NCBI GenBank assembly: GCA_043822065.1
Contig: JBDRCC010000006.1
Span: 1 to 64,000 of the forward strand
Length of the DNA stretch: 64,000 nucleotides
Direction: 5' to 3'
From: JBDRCC01 sp043822065 [NCBI: archaeon]
GTDB taxonomy: Archaea; Undinarchaeota; CAZHTU01
Shown: in pieces, positions 25,020 through 34,030 of the stretch
Numbering within the stretch: position 1 is the first letter of the stretch
Layout: every line of letters begins with the position of its first letter
Made by a program: the position numbers and the translations under genes
Notes under the pieces: generated by a model
The model's database searches: none
What the model saw: only the letters and a program-made list of their open reading frames with translations
Told to the model about the DNA's origin: nothing

Positions 25020-25317
25020 ATTTGCAGTCCGGCGTTACTTCTACAAAATGGTGTGCGTCGCCAAGCCTGTACTGGGGGCACTGGTTGTCTGGGTTGTCGT
25101 CCACTTCCACCCTCGGGCTGTGCGCCACGTCGCACACCCAGTCCTCACCAATTTGCCCGAGGCAGGGTCCAGTCGAAAGGTCTGAACCTGCGTCCCGCCT
25201 GGCGATGCATGCCTGGAGGCACAGCTCCTTTTCGGTAAGCGGCTTTTCATGCCGGGAAATGCAGCCGAGCGAAATCAAAACAAGGCATAAAAGGCAAATC
25301 CATAGCGCTCGCTTCAT
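25003..25317 (-). CDS. Small Cys-containing lipoprotein, unknown function
   Basis: 104 residues. The N-terminus (MKRALWICLLCLVLISLGC) is a signal peptide with a lipobox-like L-I-S-L-G-C, so it is probably lipid-anchored on the outside. The mature part has several cysteines (LCLQAC, GPCLG, WVCDV, NQCPQY, DCKF) likely forming disulfides. TATA-like TTATATAA is about 28 nt upstream, divergent from glutamate dehydrogenase. The 3' end overlaps the asparagine-synthase-like gene by 17 bp. I do not recognise the family. Confidence 0.6.
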   Translation of the reverse strand: MKRALWICLLCLVLISLGCISRHEKPLTEKELCLQACIARRDAGSDLSTGPCLGQIGEDWVCDVAHSPRVEVDDNPDNQCPQYRLGDAHHFVEVTPDCKFIMQN

Positions 25318-25415
25318 GCTGATAGAAATCTCCTCAACTCTTATATAATTTGCTAAACCGCATCCTGAACTCCTTAGGAAACCTTAAAAAAGCCACCCGT
25401 ACTAATCCATCGACT

Positions 25416-26660
25416 ATGCCAGAAATAGACCCATTCGAGGTTGCACTGAAACAGATAGATGCCGTTAAACCCTATCTAAAAGTACCAGACGACATTTTTG
25501 AGGTTATGAGGCATCCAAAACAGGTGCTTGAGGTCTCTGTGCCGGTTAAGATGGACGATGGCTCTATCAAGACCTTCCAGGGATACAGGTGCCAGTATAA
25601 CACTGCCCGGGGCCCGGCAAAGGGCGGTATACGGTACCACCCCGATGTGTCAAGGTCCGAAGTTATGGCCCTTGCCTGCTGGATGACCTGGAAGTGCTCC
25701 GTAGTCGGAATACCCTACGGCGGCGGAAAGGGCGGAATAATCTGCAACCCGCCTAAGATGTCCCAGACCGAGCTCGAGAAGCTCAGCAGGGGATACATCC
25801 GCGCAATTTATGATACTATTGGCGAAACCAAGGACGTGCCAGCCCCCGATGTATTCACCACACCCCAGATAATGGCGTGGATGATGGACGAATACTCAAT
25901 AATCGCAAGGCGCCAGGTGCCGGGCGTAATCACCGGCAAGCCACTCAGCCTCGGCGGCTCGGCAGGACGGACGGAAGCAACAGCGATGGGCGGGCTCTAC
26001 GTGACAAACATGACTATGAAGCACCTTGGCCTCAAGGCAAAGGGCGCGGACGTAGTCATACAGGGCTTTGGCAACGTCGGAAGCAACATGGCAGTCCTTA
26101 TGCACAACGCAGGCTACAATGTAACTGCAATCAGCGACGTCTTCGGAGGAATTGAAGACCCGAAGGGCATTAATGTGCCCCAGCTGATGGACCACTTCAA
26201 AAAGACAGGGACTGTCACGAAGTTCAAGGGCGCAAAAACAATCGACAACAAGGAAATCCTTGAGCGGAAGTGCGACATCCTCATCCCCGCAGCGATAGAG
26301 GGCGTCATAACCAAGAAAAACGTGGACAACCTCAAGGCGAAGGTCGTTGTCGAGCTTGCAAACGGCCCGACGACTCCGGACGCCGACAAGGTGCTCTTCG
26401 ACAAGGGCGTAACCCTCGTCCCGGACATCCTGGCAAACGCCGGCGGAGTCACGGTCTCGTACTTCGAGTGGGTGCAGAACCTCCAGAACTACTACTGGAC
26501 CGTCGACGAAGTCAACACCAGGCTTGAGCGGATAATGACTGACGCTTTCAACGCGACAATCTACCGGAAGAAGAAGCATGAGGTTGACATGCGCCAGGCG
26601 GCATACGTCGTCGCCATGGGCCGGGTAGCAGAAGCTATCCAACTAAGGGGACTTTATTAA
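25416..26660 (+). CDS. gdhA: Glutamate dehydrogenase (Glu/Leu/Phe/Val family)
   Basis: 414 residues from the ATG at 25416, the family's usual length. I prefer this start to the in-frame ATG at 25350, because ACCTTAAAAAA lies about 30 nt upstream. The substrate region GGGKGGI contains the catalytic-pocket lysine, with KGGIRYHPDV before it. The Rossmann motif is GFGNVGSN, and a downstream NGPTTPDAD is also typical. It interconverts glutamate and 2-oxoglutarate with NAD(P)H. With the aminotransferases and the 2-oxoacid:ferredoxin oxidoreductase at 54-62 kb it could drive amino acid fermentation. Confidence 0.92.
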   Translation: MPEIDPFEVALKQIDAVKPYLKVPDDIFEVMRHPKQVLEVSVPVKMDDGSIKTFQGYRCQYNTARGPAKGGIRYHPDVSRSEVMALACWMTWKCSVVGIPYGGGKGGIICNPPKMSQTELEKLSRGYIRAIYDTIGETKDVPAPDVFTTPQIMAWMMDEYSIIARRQVPGVITGKPLSLGGSAGRTEATAMGGLYVTNMTMKHLGLKAKGADVVIQGFGNVGSNMAVLMHNAGYNVTAISDVFGGIEDPKGINVPQLMDHFKKTGTVTKFKGAKTIDNKEILERKCDILIPAAIEGVITKKNVDNLKAKVVVELANGPTTPDADKVLFDKGVTLVPDILANAGGVTVSYFEWVQNLQNYYWTVDEVNTRLERIMTDAFNATIYRKKKHEVDMRQAAYVVAMGRVAEAIQLRGLY

Positions 26661-26665
26661 TCAGG

Positions 26666-26686
26666 GAAGGGGCTCTGCCCCTTCTT
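26666..26686 (+). terminator. Hairpin terminator between convergent genes
   Basis: GAAGGGGC-TCT-GCCCCTTC is a perfect 8-bp stem with a 3-nt loop, followed by TTTCTAATTTTT. It lies between the glutamate dehydrogenase stop and the stop of the convergent CARDB protein, so it could serve both directions. Confidence 0.65.
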
Positions 26687-26687
26687 T

Positions 26688-28481
26688 CTAATTTTTCAGC
26701 TGTTTCTGCGCAGGCAGGAACCCTTTTTTCTTGACACTTATAAGTGATTTTTTCCCAATTCCGCCGATTCCTATTCTTCCATTCCTGTCGGTCTGCCCTA
26801 CCGGCACATTATCGACCGCAACCAAGGCATCACTGACTGGTTTCTTTGAAAGCCCGGAGACCGCAAGCCTCAGCCTGCCCTGAGCTGCATCATGCTCGGC
26901 GATGTCCACGACAAGGCTCCTCGAAGCAATAAAGTATATGCTCCCCCCAAGGAGCAGGAGCATTAAGAGGAGCAGCCCGGCATTGCCAAAGCCCATTCCC
27001 CCAAGTGTCACTAAACCGGTCGGGCCTGCAGGCGCGGCTATGTCTATTTCCACTTGGTAGCTTATGTACCCTGCCTTGCCTGCCCATATCATGTCTCCGT
27101 CGTGTATGTCCGGGATGAGCATCTTACCGTCAGCGCCGGTTTTGCCCACGCTGGCGCCGTTCTTTCTGACCTCTGCTGCGTCTACGGGGCTTCCAGCCTC
27201 GTCAACGACCATTATCTCGATTATTCCGCCGTCCTCAATCTCTTCGGTAAGGACGTTTATCTTGAGCTGGGCCTTTTCACCGGTTGCCGGAGCAGTTGTG
27301 GCTTCTCCGCCGGTACCCGTCCTAACTACGCAGACATTCTCGTAGCAGACCTGCCCGCTTAAGCACTCGTCGTCGCTGTAGCACTCAAGTATGCTCGAGC
27401 TTCCTGACCACGAGCTTCCGCCTCCGCCGCCTGGGCTTCCGCCGTCGTCTCCGCCGTCGTCTCCGCCAGAGCTCCTGACGGTTAGCGTCCTCGCTGCAAA
27501 GTTGTCCGAGAGGTCGGTCTCCCCTGCGACGAAGTCAACAGTGGAGTTTAATGGGAAAGTACCTTCGGACCCAAAGTAGACACTTACCTGATAAGTTTGC
27601 GAGCTCCCAGGGGCAAGGTCTACGCTCTGGTTCCCAAGGTACCCCCCATTAACATTAAAGTGGATGTATGTGACTGCCTGGACCTGGCCCTGGTTCTCAA
27701 CGGTCGCCGTTATTGTCGCGTTGGTCCCTGGCGGCACCGGGTCCGGCGTGTATGCCAGGGCGGTTATTGCCACATCCCTGACCAGCGGAGGCATAAGCAG
27801 CTCCTTCGTTATCTCCGCAAATACGTAATCCCCCTCTGCGTCGGACGCCACTACCCTGTAGGTGTGGAATCCTGGCGTCAGGCTTGTTATCGTGAAAGTC
27901 GGGTGGACGCTGTTGGCGCTGTAGAGCTGCGGGTAGATTCGCTCCAATCCCCCAGTCACCACAGTCTGCCCGTCGACCTGGAGGGTCGCATTTACGTTGT
28001 TCGCAGTCCCGCTTCCGACGTTTGTGACGTGCGCCGCAAGAGTGAATGTCTGGTTTGCGTAAATTGTGCCCGGGTCGGTTATGTTTACCTCAAGTTCCGG
28101 CGCGGTAGGAGCATTAACTACGACCTCAGTCCTTGCCTGGCAGGCTCCGCCGTCATGGGTCACATTCACAGTCATATTGTAAACCCCTGGCTGGACCGCA
28201 GTCACTGACCAGACCGAATTGTTCTGGTAGTACCAGTCCGCCTGAAGGAGGTTTCCGAGCCCCACTGGGTTGGTGTCTGCCGTAACAAATGCAACAGGAA
28301 GGTCAAGCATAGCCTGGACGTTGTTAATATCGCCGCCGAAAGTCCAGATTACGAGCGAGACTTGGTTCATGTCTCCAAGGTCTACCGGCGAATAATAGCT
28401 GATTTCTATGTCCTCCGGGTTGCAGGCGTATGCAAACCCTGCAGCGAGCACCAGTGCCAGCATCAGGTAGTTGAGCTTCAT
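26688..28481 (-). CDS. TM-anchored CARDB-domain surface protein
   Basis: 597 residues. Signal peptide 1-19 (ALVLAAGFAYA). Two CARDB-like beta domains (about residues 130-230 and 235-340) are followed by a Gly/Asp/Ser-rich linker, a Cys-rich CYSDDECLSGQVC motif and a regulatory-like beta domain. A TM helix near residues 495-520 precedes a cytoplasmic domain of about 80 residues that again looks like a carboxypeptidase-regulatory beta fold (LVAVDNVPVGQTDRNGRI). Its ATG overlaps the stop of the 1829-residue gene and has AGGTGA upstream, so the two are co-translated. It may anchor or partner the secreted repeat protein (inference). Confidence 0.75.
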   Translation of the reverse strand: MKLNYLMLALVLAAGFAYACNPEDIEISYYSPVDLGDMNQVSLVIWTFGGDINNVQAMLDLPVAFVTADTNPVGLGNLLQADWYYQNNSVWSVTAVQPGVYNMTVNVTHDGGACQARTEVVVNAPTAPELEVNITDPGTIYANQTFTLAAHVTNVGSGTANNVNATLQVDGQTVVTGGLERIYPQLYSANSVHPTFTITSLTPGFHTYRVVASDAEGDYVFAEITKELLMPPLVRDVAITALAYTPDPVPPGTNATITATVENQGQVQAVTYIHFNVNGGYLGNQSVDLAPGSSQTYQVSVYFGSEGTFPLNSTVDFVAGETDLSDNFAARTLTVRSSGGDDGGDDGGSPGGGGGSSWSGSSSILECYSDDECLSGQVCYENVCVVRTGTGGEATTAPATGEKAQLKINVLTEEIEDGGIIEIMVVDEAGSPVDAAEVRKNGASVGKTGADGKMLIPDIHDGDMIWAGKAGYISYQVEIDIAAPAGPTGLVTLGGMGFGNAGLLLLMLLLLGGSIYFIASRSLVVDIAEHDAAQGRLRLAVSGLSKKPVSDALVAVDNVPVGQTDRNGRIGIGGIGKKSLISVKKKGFLPAQKQLKN

Positions 28482-31400
28482 GATACCGTCACCTGCCCGA
28501 CATCAGTTACTTCCTGGTATATCGTGCCCCTGACGTTGAAAACGCCAGTCTGGCTGGTGGAGTTGACGTACCACACCAGGCTCGTGGACTTGTTCACGTC
28601 TATGAATGGTATTATTCTCCAGTCAACGTCGTTGTTGCCGAATACGAGCCCGTTGTCGAGAGTTAGGTTGACCGGGATGTTGTACTGCGCCTTCTTCGCA
28701 GTGTTCCAGACGTTTACCACCGAGACAAACGCCGAGTTCTGCGGCCTCTGCGACGGGACAAGGACGTCTATCGCCAGGACCTCGTCATACGAGTAAACCC
28801 TCTTCGAGAAGGGGTACTGGTTGTCGACAGTGTCAGTTTCCCCGCTGACCGGGTCGACGGATACCACAAAGCTGTGGTTGTACTGCGTTGATGCCCAGCT
28901 AAATGGCACATTGGTGGTTGCGCCTACTGCAAGGTTTGGTATCGTGTAGCTGTCCTTCTGTATTCCATCGACAAACAGCCTGACGACGAGGCTGCTCTCA
29001 GCCCTCTCGCCCTCGTTCTTTATGGCTGCTGTGAAGTTCATGACATCCTTTTCGATTACAACGCTTGGGACATACGTGACATTTACGACCCTTACGTCTG
29101 GTATCGGCGTCACTGTTACATTTATCCTGACTACTTTGGAGTCCTCAAGCCCCACAGTGTCCCTGACGCTTATGTTGACCATGTGTATGCCTGCGTCCGC
29201 ATGGACCGGCACGACTGATATTATTCCGCTGTTCTGGTCTATCGTGAAAAGCGGGCTGTTCGAGTAGAACCTGAGCGTGTCAAGCGGCATGTCCGGGTCG
29301 GTCGCGTTCACGTCAAGGTAGAACTGCTGGTACTCCCATGCGTAGTAGTCGCTTGCAAGGGTAGCCAGCACCGGCGGGTCGTTTACATTTATGACCGTTG
29401 CAACCGACATGTCCGAGTCGGTGTAGGTGCCGTCATTTGCAGTGAATGTTATCGTCTCAACGCCGTAGAAGTTAGGTGCCGGCGTCAGGGTCGCCACATG
29501 GGTGAGCGGGTCTATCGCAACAGCTATCTGGGCGTTTCCGCTTGCAGTCCAGGTTATGCTGGGGAGCGGAGTGTCCGCGTCAACGATATAATTGTCAAGG
29601 TCAATGCTGTTGTTGAACGAGTCCTCCATTATCCAGACGTTCGGTATGTCGCCGACATCAGGCCTTCCGGCTGCCGGAGCAACCGTTACCCGCATATAAG
29701 CAGTTATAACTGTCGTGCCGTCAGTCGCGTTGACAGTGACGTACCTGATGCCAGTATTTCCTATGCCAGGCGTCCAGGTCATCTGCCCTGTCGCCGGGTT
29801 GAACGTTATTGTGGTGTCGTTTATCCAGTAGGTTACTGCCTGCCCGTCCGGGTCTGTCGCATGGACTGTGTAGTCAAGGCTTGAGTCCTCGGCAATCGTC
29901 TGGTTTGCCGGGTACGGGTCCCAGTACGGCGCCTCTTCAACGCCGATAACTGTCACGGTTACGGTATCCGAGTCCGTCAGCCCGCCCGCGTCAGCTGCTG
30001 TGAACGTTATCGTCTCGCTTCCGGACCAGTTTGGAGCCGCTGTGAAATTGACCGTCCTGTCTGCCAGTATGGACACCACGACATTCGTGTTTCCAGAATA
30101 GGTCCAGTTTATGTTCGCGTCAGGCGTCATGTCGTCGGTGACATACGCATCGAGACTTATTGTATCATTATAGAGGTCCTCAACGAACCAGACGTCCGGT
30201 ATGTCTGTAACAACCGGCGCGTCGTTTACCTCGGTCACATTTACAAATATCTGGGCCCAGACTGCCTGCCCAGTGCTGTCGGTCGCATTGAACTCAACAT
30301 GCCACATGCCGTTGAACCCTGCCGGCGCAGTCCAGCTCACGCCTCCGAGCGGCCCGACTGTGAACGTGGTGTCATTAACTCCATATGTTATCGCATCGCC
30401 ATATTGAAGGTCTGCGTCCGATGCAAGGAGTAGCATCGAAAGGGTGCCCTCCTCAGCAATCGTTTGGTTCTGAGGGTATACCAACCAGAACGGGGCATCG
30501 TTTATCTGCTTGACATGAATAGTCAGGCTTGTCGTGTTCGCCAGCCCGTCCCCATCCATCGCCGTGAACGTTATAGTCTCATTTCCAGCCCAGTCAGCAT
30601 CTGCGGTCAGGTTCAGCTGCCTGTTCGAGTCAATCGTGGCGTGGACGTTGGTGCCCGTCCCAGTCCAGACTATGTTCGCATCAGGTGTCATGTCGTCTGC
30701 GACATACGCATCCATATTCAGCGTGTCATTGTAAGCGTCCTCGTCGAACCAGACGTCCGGCATCGGGAAAGTCTCCGGCCTGTCGTTTACCGGGGTGACA
30801 TTCACCCAGAAGTAGCCCCAAACAACTTCGCCAGCCGAGTCTGTGGCGTTGACCTCAAAGTACTCCATCCCATTGAAGCCGCCAGCTGGCGTCCAGGCAA
30901 TGTTTCCGCTTGAGTCAATAGTAGCTGTTCCGTTTATAGCGTAAGTTATGGCATCACCATATGGCAGGTCGGCGTCGCCAGCCTCAACCTGGAATGCTGC
31001 GGTCCCGCCCTCAGCTATCGTCTGGTTTGCCGGGTAGGTTACCCAGAACGGGGCGTCATTAACCTGAATCACGCTGACCGTGAGCTGCGTCGTGTTCGCC
31101 AGCCCGTCCCCATCCATCGCCGTGAACGTTATAGTCTCATTTCCAGCCCAGTCAGCATCCGCTGTCAGGTTCAATATGCGAGTAGCAGAATCAATAACTG
31201 CGTGCACATTTGTCCCCGTACCCGTCCACACAATATCTGCATCTGCAGTCATATCATCTGTAACATAATCATCCATCACGAGCGTGTCATTGTAAGTGTC
31301 CTCGTCAAACCAGACGTCCGGCATCGGGAAAGTCTCCGGCGGGTCGTTTACCGGGGTGACGTTCACCCAGAAGTAAGCCCAGGCAACCTCGCCTGCGAGG

Positions 31401-33967
31401 TCTGTCACGTTAACCTCAAAGTACTCATACCCGTTGAAGCTCCCTGGCGCAGTCCACTGGATGGTGCCGTTGGCATCAATCGTCGCCGTCCCGTTTATGC
31501 CGTATGCCAGGACATCACCATAGGGCGTGTCCACATCGCCGCCAGCCACCTGGAAGCCAACCGTTCCCCCCTCTTCGACAGTTTGGTTTGTGGGGTAGAC
31601 GAGCCAGAACGGTGCGTCATTGACCTGAATAACATGCACCGTGAGCTGCGTCGTGTTAGTAAGCCCGCCCTCGTCAGCCGCAGTGAACGTTATAGTCTCA
31701 TTTCCAGCCCAGTTTGCGTTTGCAGTCAGGTTAAGCTGCCTGTTTGAATCAATCGTGGCGTGGACGTTAGTCCCCGTACCAGTCCAGACTATGCTCGCGT
31801 CCGGCGTCATGTCGTCCTGGACGTAGGCGTCCATATTCAAGGTGTCATTGTAAGCATCCTCATCGAACCAGACATCCGGCATCGGGAAAGTCTCCGGCGG
31901 GTCGTTTACCGGGGTGACGTTCACCCAGAAGTAAGCCCAGGCAACCTCGCCTGCGAGGTCTGTAACATTAACTTCAAAGTATTCAATCCCGTTGAATCCC
32001 GCTGACGGGGTCCAGGTCACGAGGCCGTTTGCGTCAACAGCCGCAGTGCCGTTTATCGCGTAGGATATTGCGTCCCCGTAAGCCAAATCCGGGTCAGACC
32101 CATACAACTGATAAATCAGCTGGGTCTCCTCCTGTGTCTCAGTGTTGTTCGGGTAGGCAAGCCAGAATGGGGCGTCATTTACGTTCAGCACGCTGACATT
32201 CACGGCTTCCGAGTCAGTCAGCCCGCCCTCGTCTGTTGCAGTCAGTATTATACTCTCGTTCCCGGACCAGTTGCCTGCCGGCGTGAGTGTCAGTACGCGG
32301 GTAAGCGGGTCGACGGAAACCTGGACGTTTGCCCCGTTTCCGCTCCAGACTATGTCTGCGTCGGCGGATTCAAGGTCTGCGACGTAATCGTCAAGGCCAA
32401 TCGTGTTGTTAAGCATGTCCTCGTCAATCCATATCGCAGGGAATGGGTCTACGACCGGCGGGTCGTTTACCGGGACAATGGTCACGAGCGTGCCGTCCGA
32501 GCCAATTCCGCCCTTTCCGTCGTCGGCCTGGAAAGTTATGGTCTCTGCGCCCGTCCAGTCTGCAGGCGGAGTGAAAGTGACAATGTTGTCCACGTCAACC
32601 GCGACGTTTATGTTTACGTTCCCGCTCCAGGTCCATGTCGGGACGTCGCCGTCTGGGTCTACGTAGCAGTCGTCAAGGTTAATCGAGTTGTTGAACGAAT
32701 CCTCATCGGCGAACACGTCAGGGACATCCACGACCGGGGCGTCATTTCCGCACAGGACCTCAACGCCCATCGCCCCATAGTCGCTCAGCCCGCCCTCGTC
32801 TGTTGCAGTAAATATTATAGTCGCGTTTCCGCACCAGTCTGCGGCTGGCGTAAGCGTGAGCATGCCGTCAGCTGCAACTGTGGCCGTGACGTTGGCTCCG
32901 TTGTTTGTCCAGACAATGTCTGCGTCAGCGGTCTCCTCGTCAGCAACATAATCATCCATGTCGACGCTTGTGTCCGGCGTGTCCTCTGCCAGAGTCATCG
33001 CGGGCAGCGGGTCTACGACCGGCAGGTCGTTTACCTCTATAACATACATATTAAAGCTTGAGTTCGCCTGTGCGCCCTTCGAGTCGACAATCCAGACTGT
33101 TGTCCAGTACGGGCTGCCCGGGAGGTCTGCATTAACCGGAGTGAAGCTGAACTGCCCCGTGGCAAGGCCTATGTCAAATAGGGTAGAATCGTCATAATAC
33201 TGGAGCGGGAGGTTGTTTTCAGGGTCGGTTGCACTTACTGTGTAGCTGAAAAGAACGTCCTCTGTTGAGTACAGGGTTGGGATTCCAGCGCCGCCATTCA
33301 CAATTGGCGCCTTATTATAATAGACTAATACATCCTGCCAGTCGATAAGGTTCGTGCTGTCCTTTGCCCAAAACCGCACCTGCGCAGGGCTTGAGGGGAA
33401 ATCCCCATTTTGGGGCACATAATTTATCTCGCCAGTCACCAAATTGAGTTTGGATTTCATGAATGTGTTGTCGACATTAAACGACAGTATGTCGCCGAGG
33501 ATGCTATCCTCATCCGTCGCAGTCAGGAAGTAGGTAAAAACCTGCCCCACATTCACGTAAAAGTCAGAAATTGCGCCAAGTACTGGCGCCTCGTTCACGT
33601 TCGTTACCGTTATCTGGATTGGCTGGCTTACCGGCGGGTTGACGCCGTCATTGACTGTGATACTGACAGTAATCGGGCTTGCAAGGACCTCCGGGTCATC
33701 CCCGAAAAAGCTCACATAGAACCTAACGTCCTTCTTCCCATTGTCTGCGGCTTCCTTAGTTACGGTCACCCAAGGGTTATCCGCTGAAAAGCTGAGGATG
33801 TCCTTGTCGTCGTCATACGCCCAAAAAGTCGTGCTGTATGTATGCTCCTCGTTGGTCGTAATATCGTTAAGAACCGTGAAGTATGGTGCTGAGTTCGCAG
33901 CAAACGCAAAGCTCGAGCTCAACAGTAATGCTAGGAACAACCAACCAACCTTACCCCTGGAACCCAT
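28478..33967 (-). CDS. Secreted cadherin-like tandem-repeat protein (1829 aa)
   Basis: Signal peptide 1-24 (LFLALLLSSSFAFAA). Almost the whole protein is tandem Ig/cadherin-like domains of about 90 residues with V-N-D-A-P/V-N-D-P-P boundaries. They alternate between a type with WFDEDAYNDTLNMDAYV and a type with FNGMEYFEVNVTDLAGEV. In the centre the two types form a near-identical unit of 186-187 residues. N-x-S/T sequons are abundant. The C-terminal 200 residues are CARDB-like. No C-terminal TM is visible, so it is secreted or held by a partner, plausibly the co-translated CARDB/TM protein downstream. An adhesion or surface-layer role is inferred. Confidence 0.8.
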   Translation of the reverse strand: MGSRGKVGWLFLALLLSSSFAFAANSAPYFTVLNDITTNEEHTYSTTFWAYDDDKDILSFSADNPWVTVTKEAADNGKKDVRFYVSFFGDDPEVLASPITVSITVNDGVNPPVSQPIQITVTNVNEAPVLGAISDFYVNVGQVFTYFLTATDEDSILGDILSFNVDNTFMKSKLNLVTGEINYVPQNGDFPSSPAQVRFWAKDSTNLIDWQDVLVYYNKAPIVNGGAGIPTLYSTEDVLFSYTVSATDPENNLPLQYYDDSTLFDIGLATGQFSFTPVNADLPGSPYWTTVWIVDSKGAQANSSFNMYVIEVNDLPVVDPLPAMTLAEDTPDTSVDMDDYVADEETADADIVWTNNGANVTATVAADGMLTLTPAADWCGNATIIFTATDEGGLSDYGAMGVEVLCGNDAPVVDVPDVFADEDSFNNSINLDDCYVDPDGDVPTWTWSGNVNINVAVDVDNIVTFTPPADWTGAETITFQADDGKGGIGSDGTLVTIVPVNDPPVVDPFPAIWIDEDMLNNTIGLDDYVADLESADADIVWSGNGANVQVSVDPLTRVLTLTPAGNWSGNESIILTATDEGGLTDSEAVNVSVLNVNDAPFWLAYPNNTETQEETQLIYQLYGSDPDLAYGDAISYAINGTAAVDANGLVTWTPSAGFNGIEYFEVNVTDLAGEVAWAYFWVNVTPVNDPPETFPMPDVWFDEDAYNDTLNMDAYVQDDMTPDASIVWTGTGTNVHATIDSNRQLNLTANANWAGNETITFTAADEGGLTNTTQLTVHVIQVNDAPFWLVYPTNQTVEEGGTVGFQVAGGDVDTPYGDVLAYGINGTATIDANGTIQWTAPGSFNGYEYFEVNVTDLAGEVAWAYFWVNVTPVNDPPETFPMPDVWFDEDTYNDTLVMDDYVTDDMTADADIVWTGTGTNVHAVIDSATRILNLTADADWAGNETITFTAMDGDGLANTTQLTVSVIQVNDAPFWVTYPANQTIAEGGTAAFQVEAGDADLPYGDAITYAINGTATIDSSGNIAWTPAGGFNGMEYFEVNATDSAGEVVWGYFWVNVTPVNDRPETFPMPDVWFDEDAYNDTLNMDAYVADDMTPDANIVWTGTGTNVHATIDSNRQLNLTADADWAGNETITFTAMDGDGLANTTSLTIHVKQINDAPFWLVYPQNQTIAEEGTLSMLLLASDADLQYGDAITYGVNDTTFTVGPLGGVSWTAPAGFNGMWHVEFNATDSTGQAVWAQIFVNVTEVNDAPVVTDIPDVWFVEDLYNDTISLDAYVTDDMTPDANINWTYSGNTNVVVSILADRTVNFTAAPNWSGSETITFTAADAGGLTDSDTVTVTVIGVEEAPYWDPYPANQTIAEDSSLDYTVHATDPDGQAVTYWINDTTITFNPATGQMTWTPGIGNTGIRYVTVNATDGTTVITAYMRVTVAPAAGRPDVGDIPNVWIMEDSFNNSIDLDNYIVDADTPLPSITWTASGNAQIAVAIDPLTHVATLTPAPNFYGVETITFTANDGTYTDSDMSVATVINVNDPPVLATLASDYYAWEYQQFYLDVNATDPDMPLDTLRFYSNSPLFTIDQNSGIISVVPVHADAGIHMVNISVRDTVGLEDSKVVRINVTVTPIPDVRVVNVTYVPSVVIEKDVMNFTAAIKNEGERAESSLVVRLFVDGIQKDSYTIPNLAVGATTNVPFSWASTQYNHSFVVSVDPVSGETDTVDNQYPFSKRVYSYDEVLAIDVLVPSQRPQNSAFVSVVNVWNTAKKAQYNIPVNLTLDNGLVFGNNDVDWRIIPFIDVNKSTSLVWYVNSTSQTGVFNVRGTIYQEVTDVGQVTVS
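31317..31405 (-). repeat. 89-bp exact repeat in cadherin-like gene, copy 1
   Basis: Identical over 89 bases to 31875-31963, offset 558 bp (186 codons). A third, diverged copy begins near 30756. This marks the recently amplified two-domain unit. Confidence 0.85.
31875..31963 (-). repeat. 89-bp exact repeat in cadherin-like gene, copy 2
   Basis: Partner of 31317-31405. The shared block spans the V-N-D-P-P domain boundary. Confidence 0.85.
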
Positions 33968-34030
33968 TTTTACAAGGTAGTATTGGCTCTTTTAAGTATA
34001 TAAATGTTACCATCGCACAGTGGTATATAC

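Noticed and set aside
25896-26642. 248-residue minus-strand frame opposite glutamate dehydrogenase
   Set aside because: The plus strand encodes a complete, motif-rich dehydrogenase; the antisense frame has no recognisable feature.
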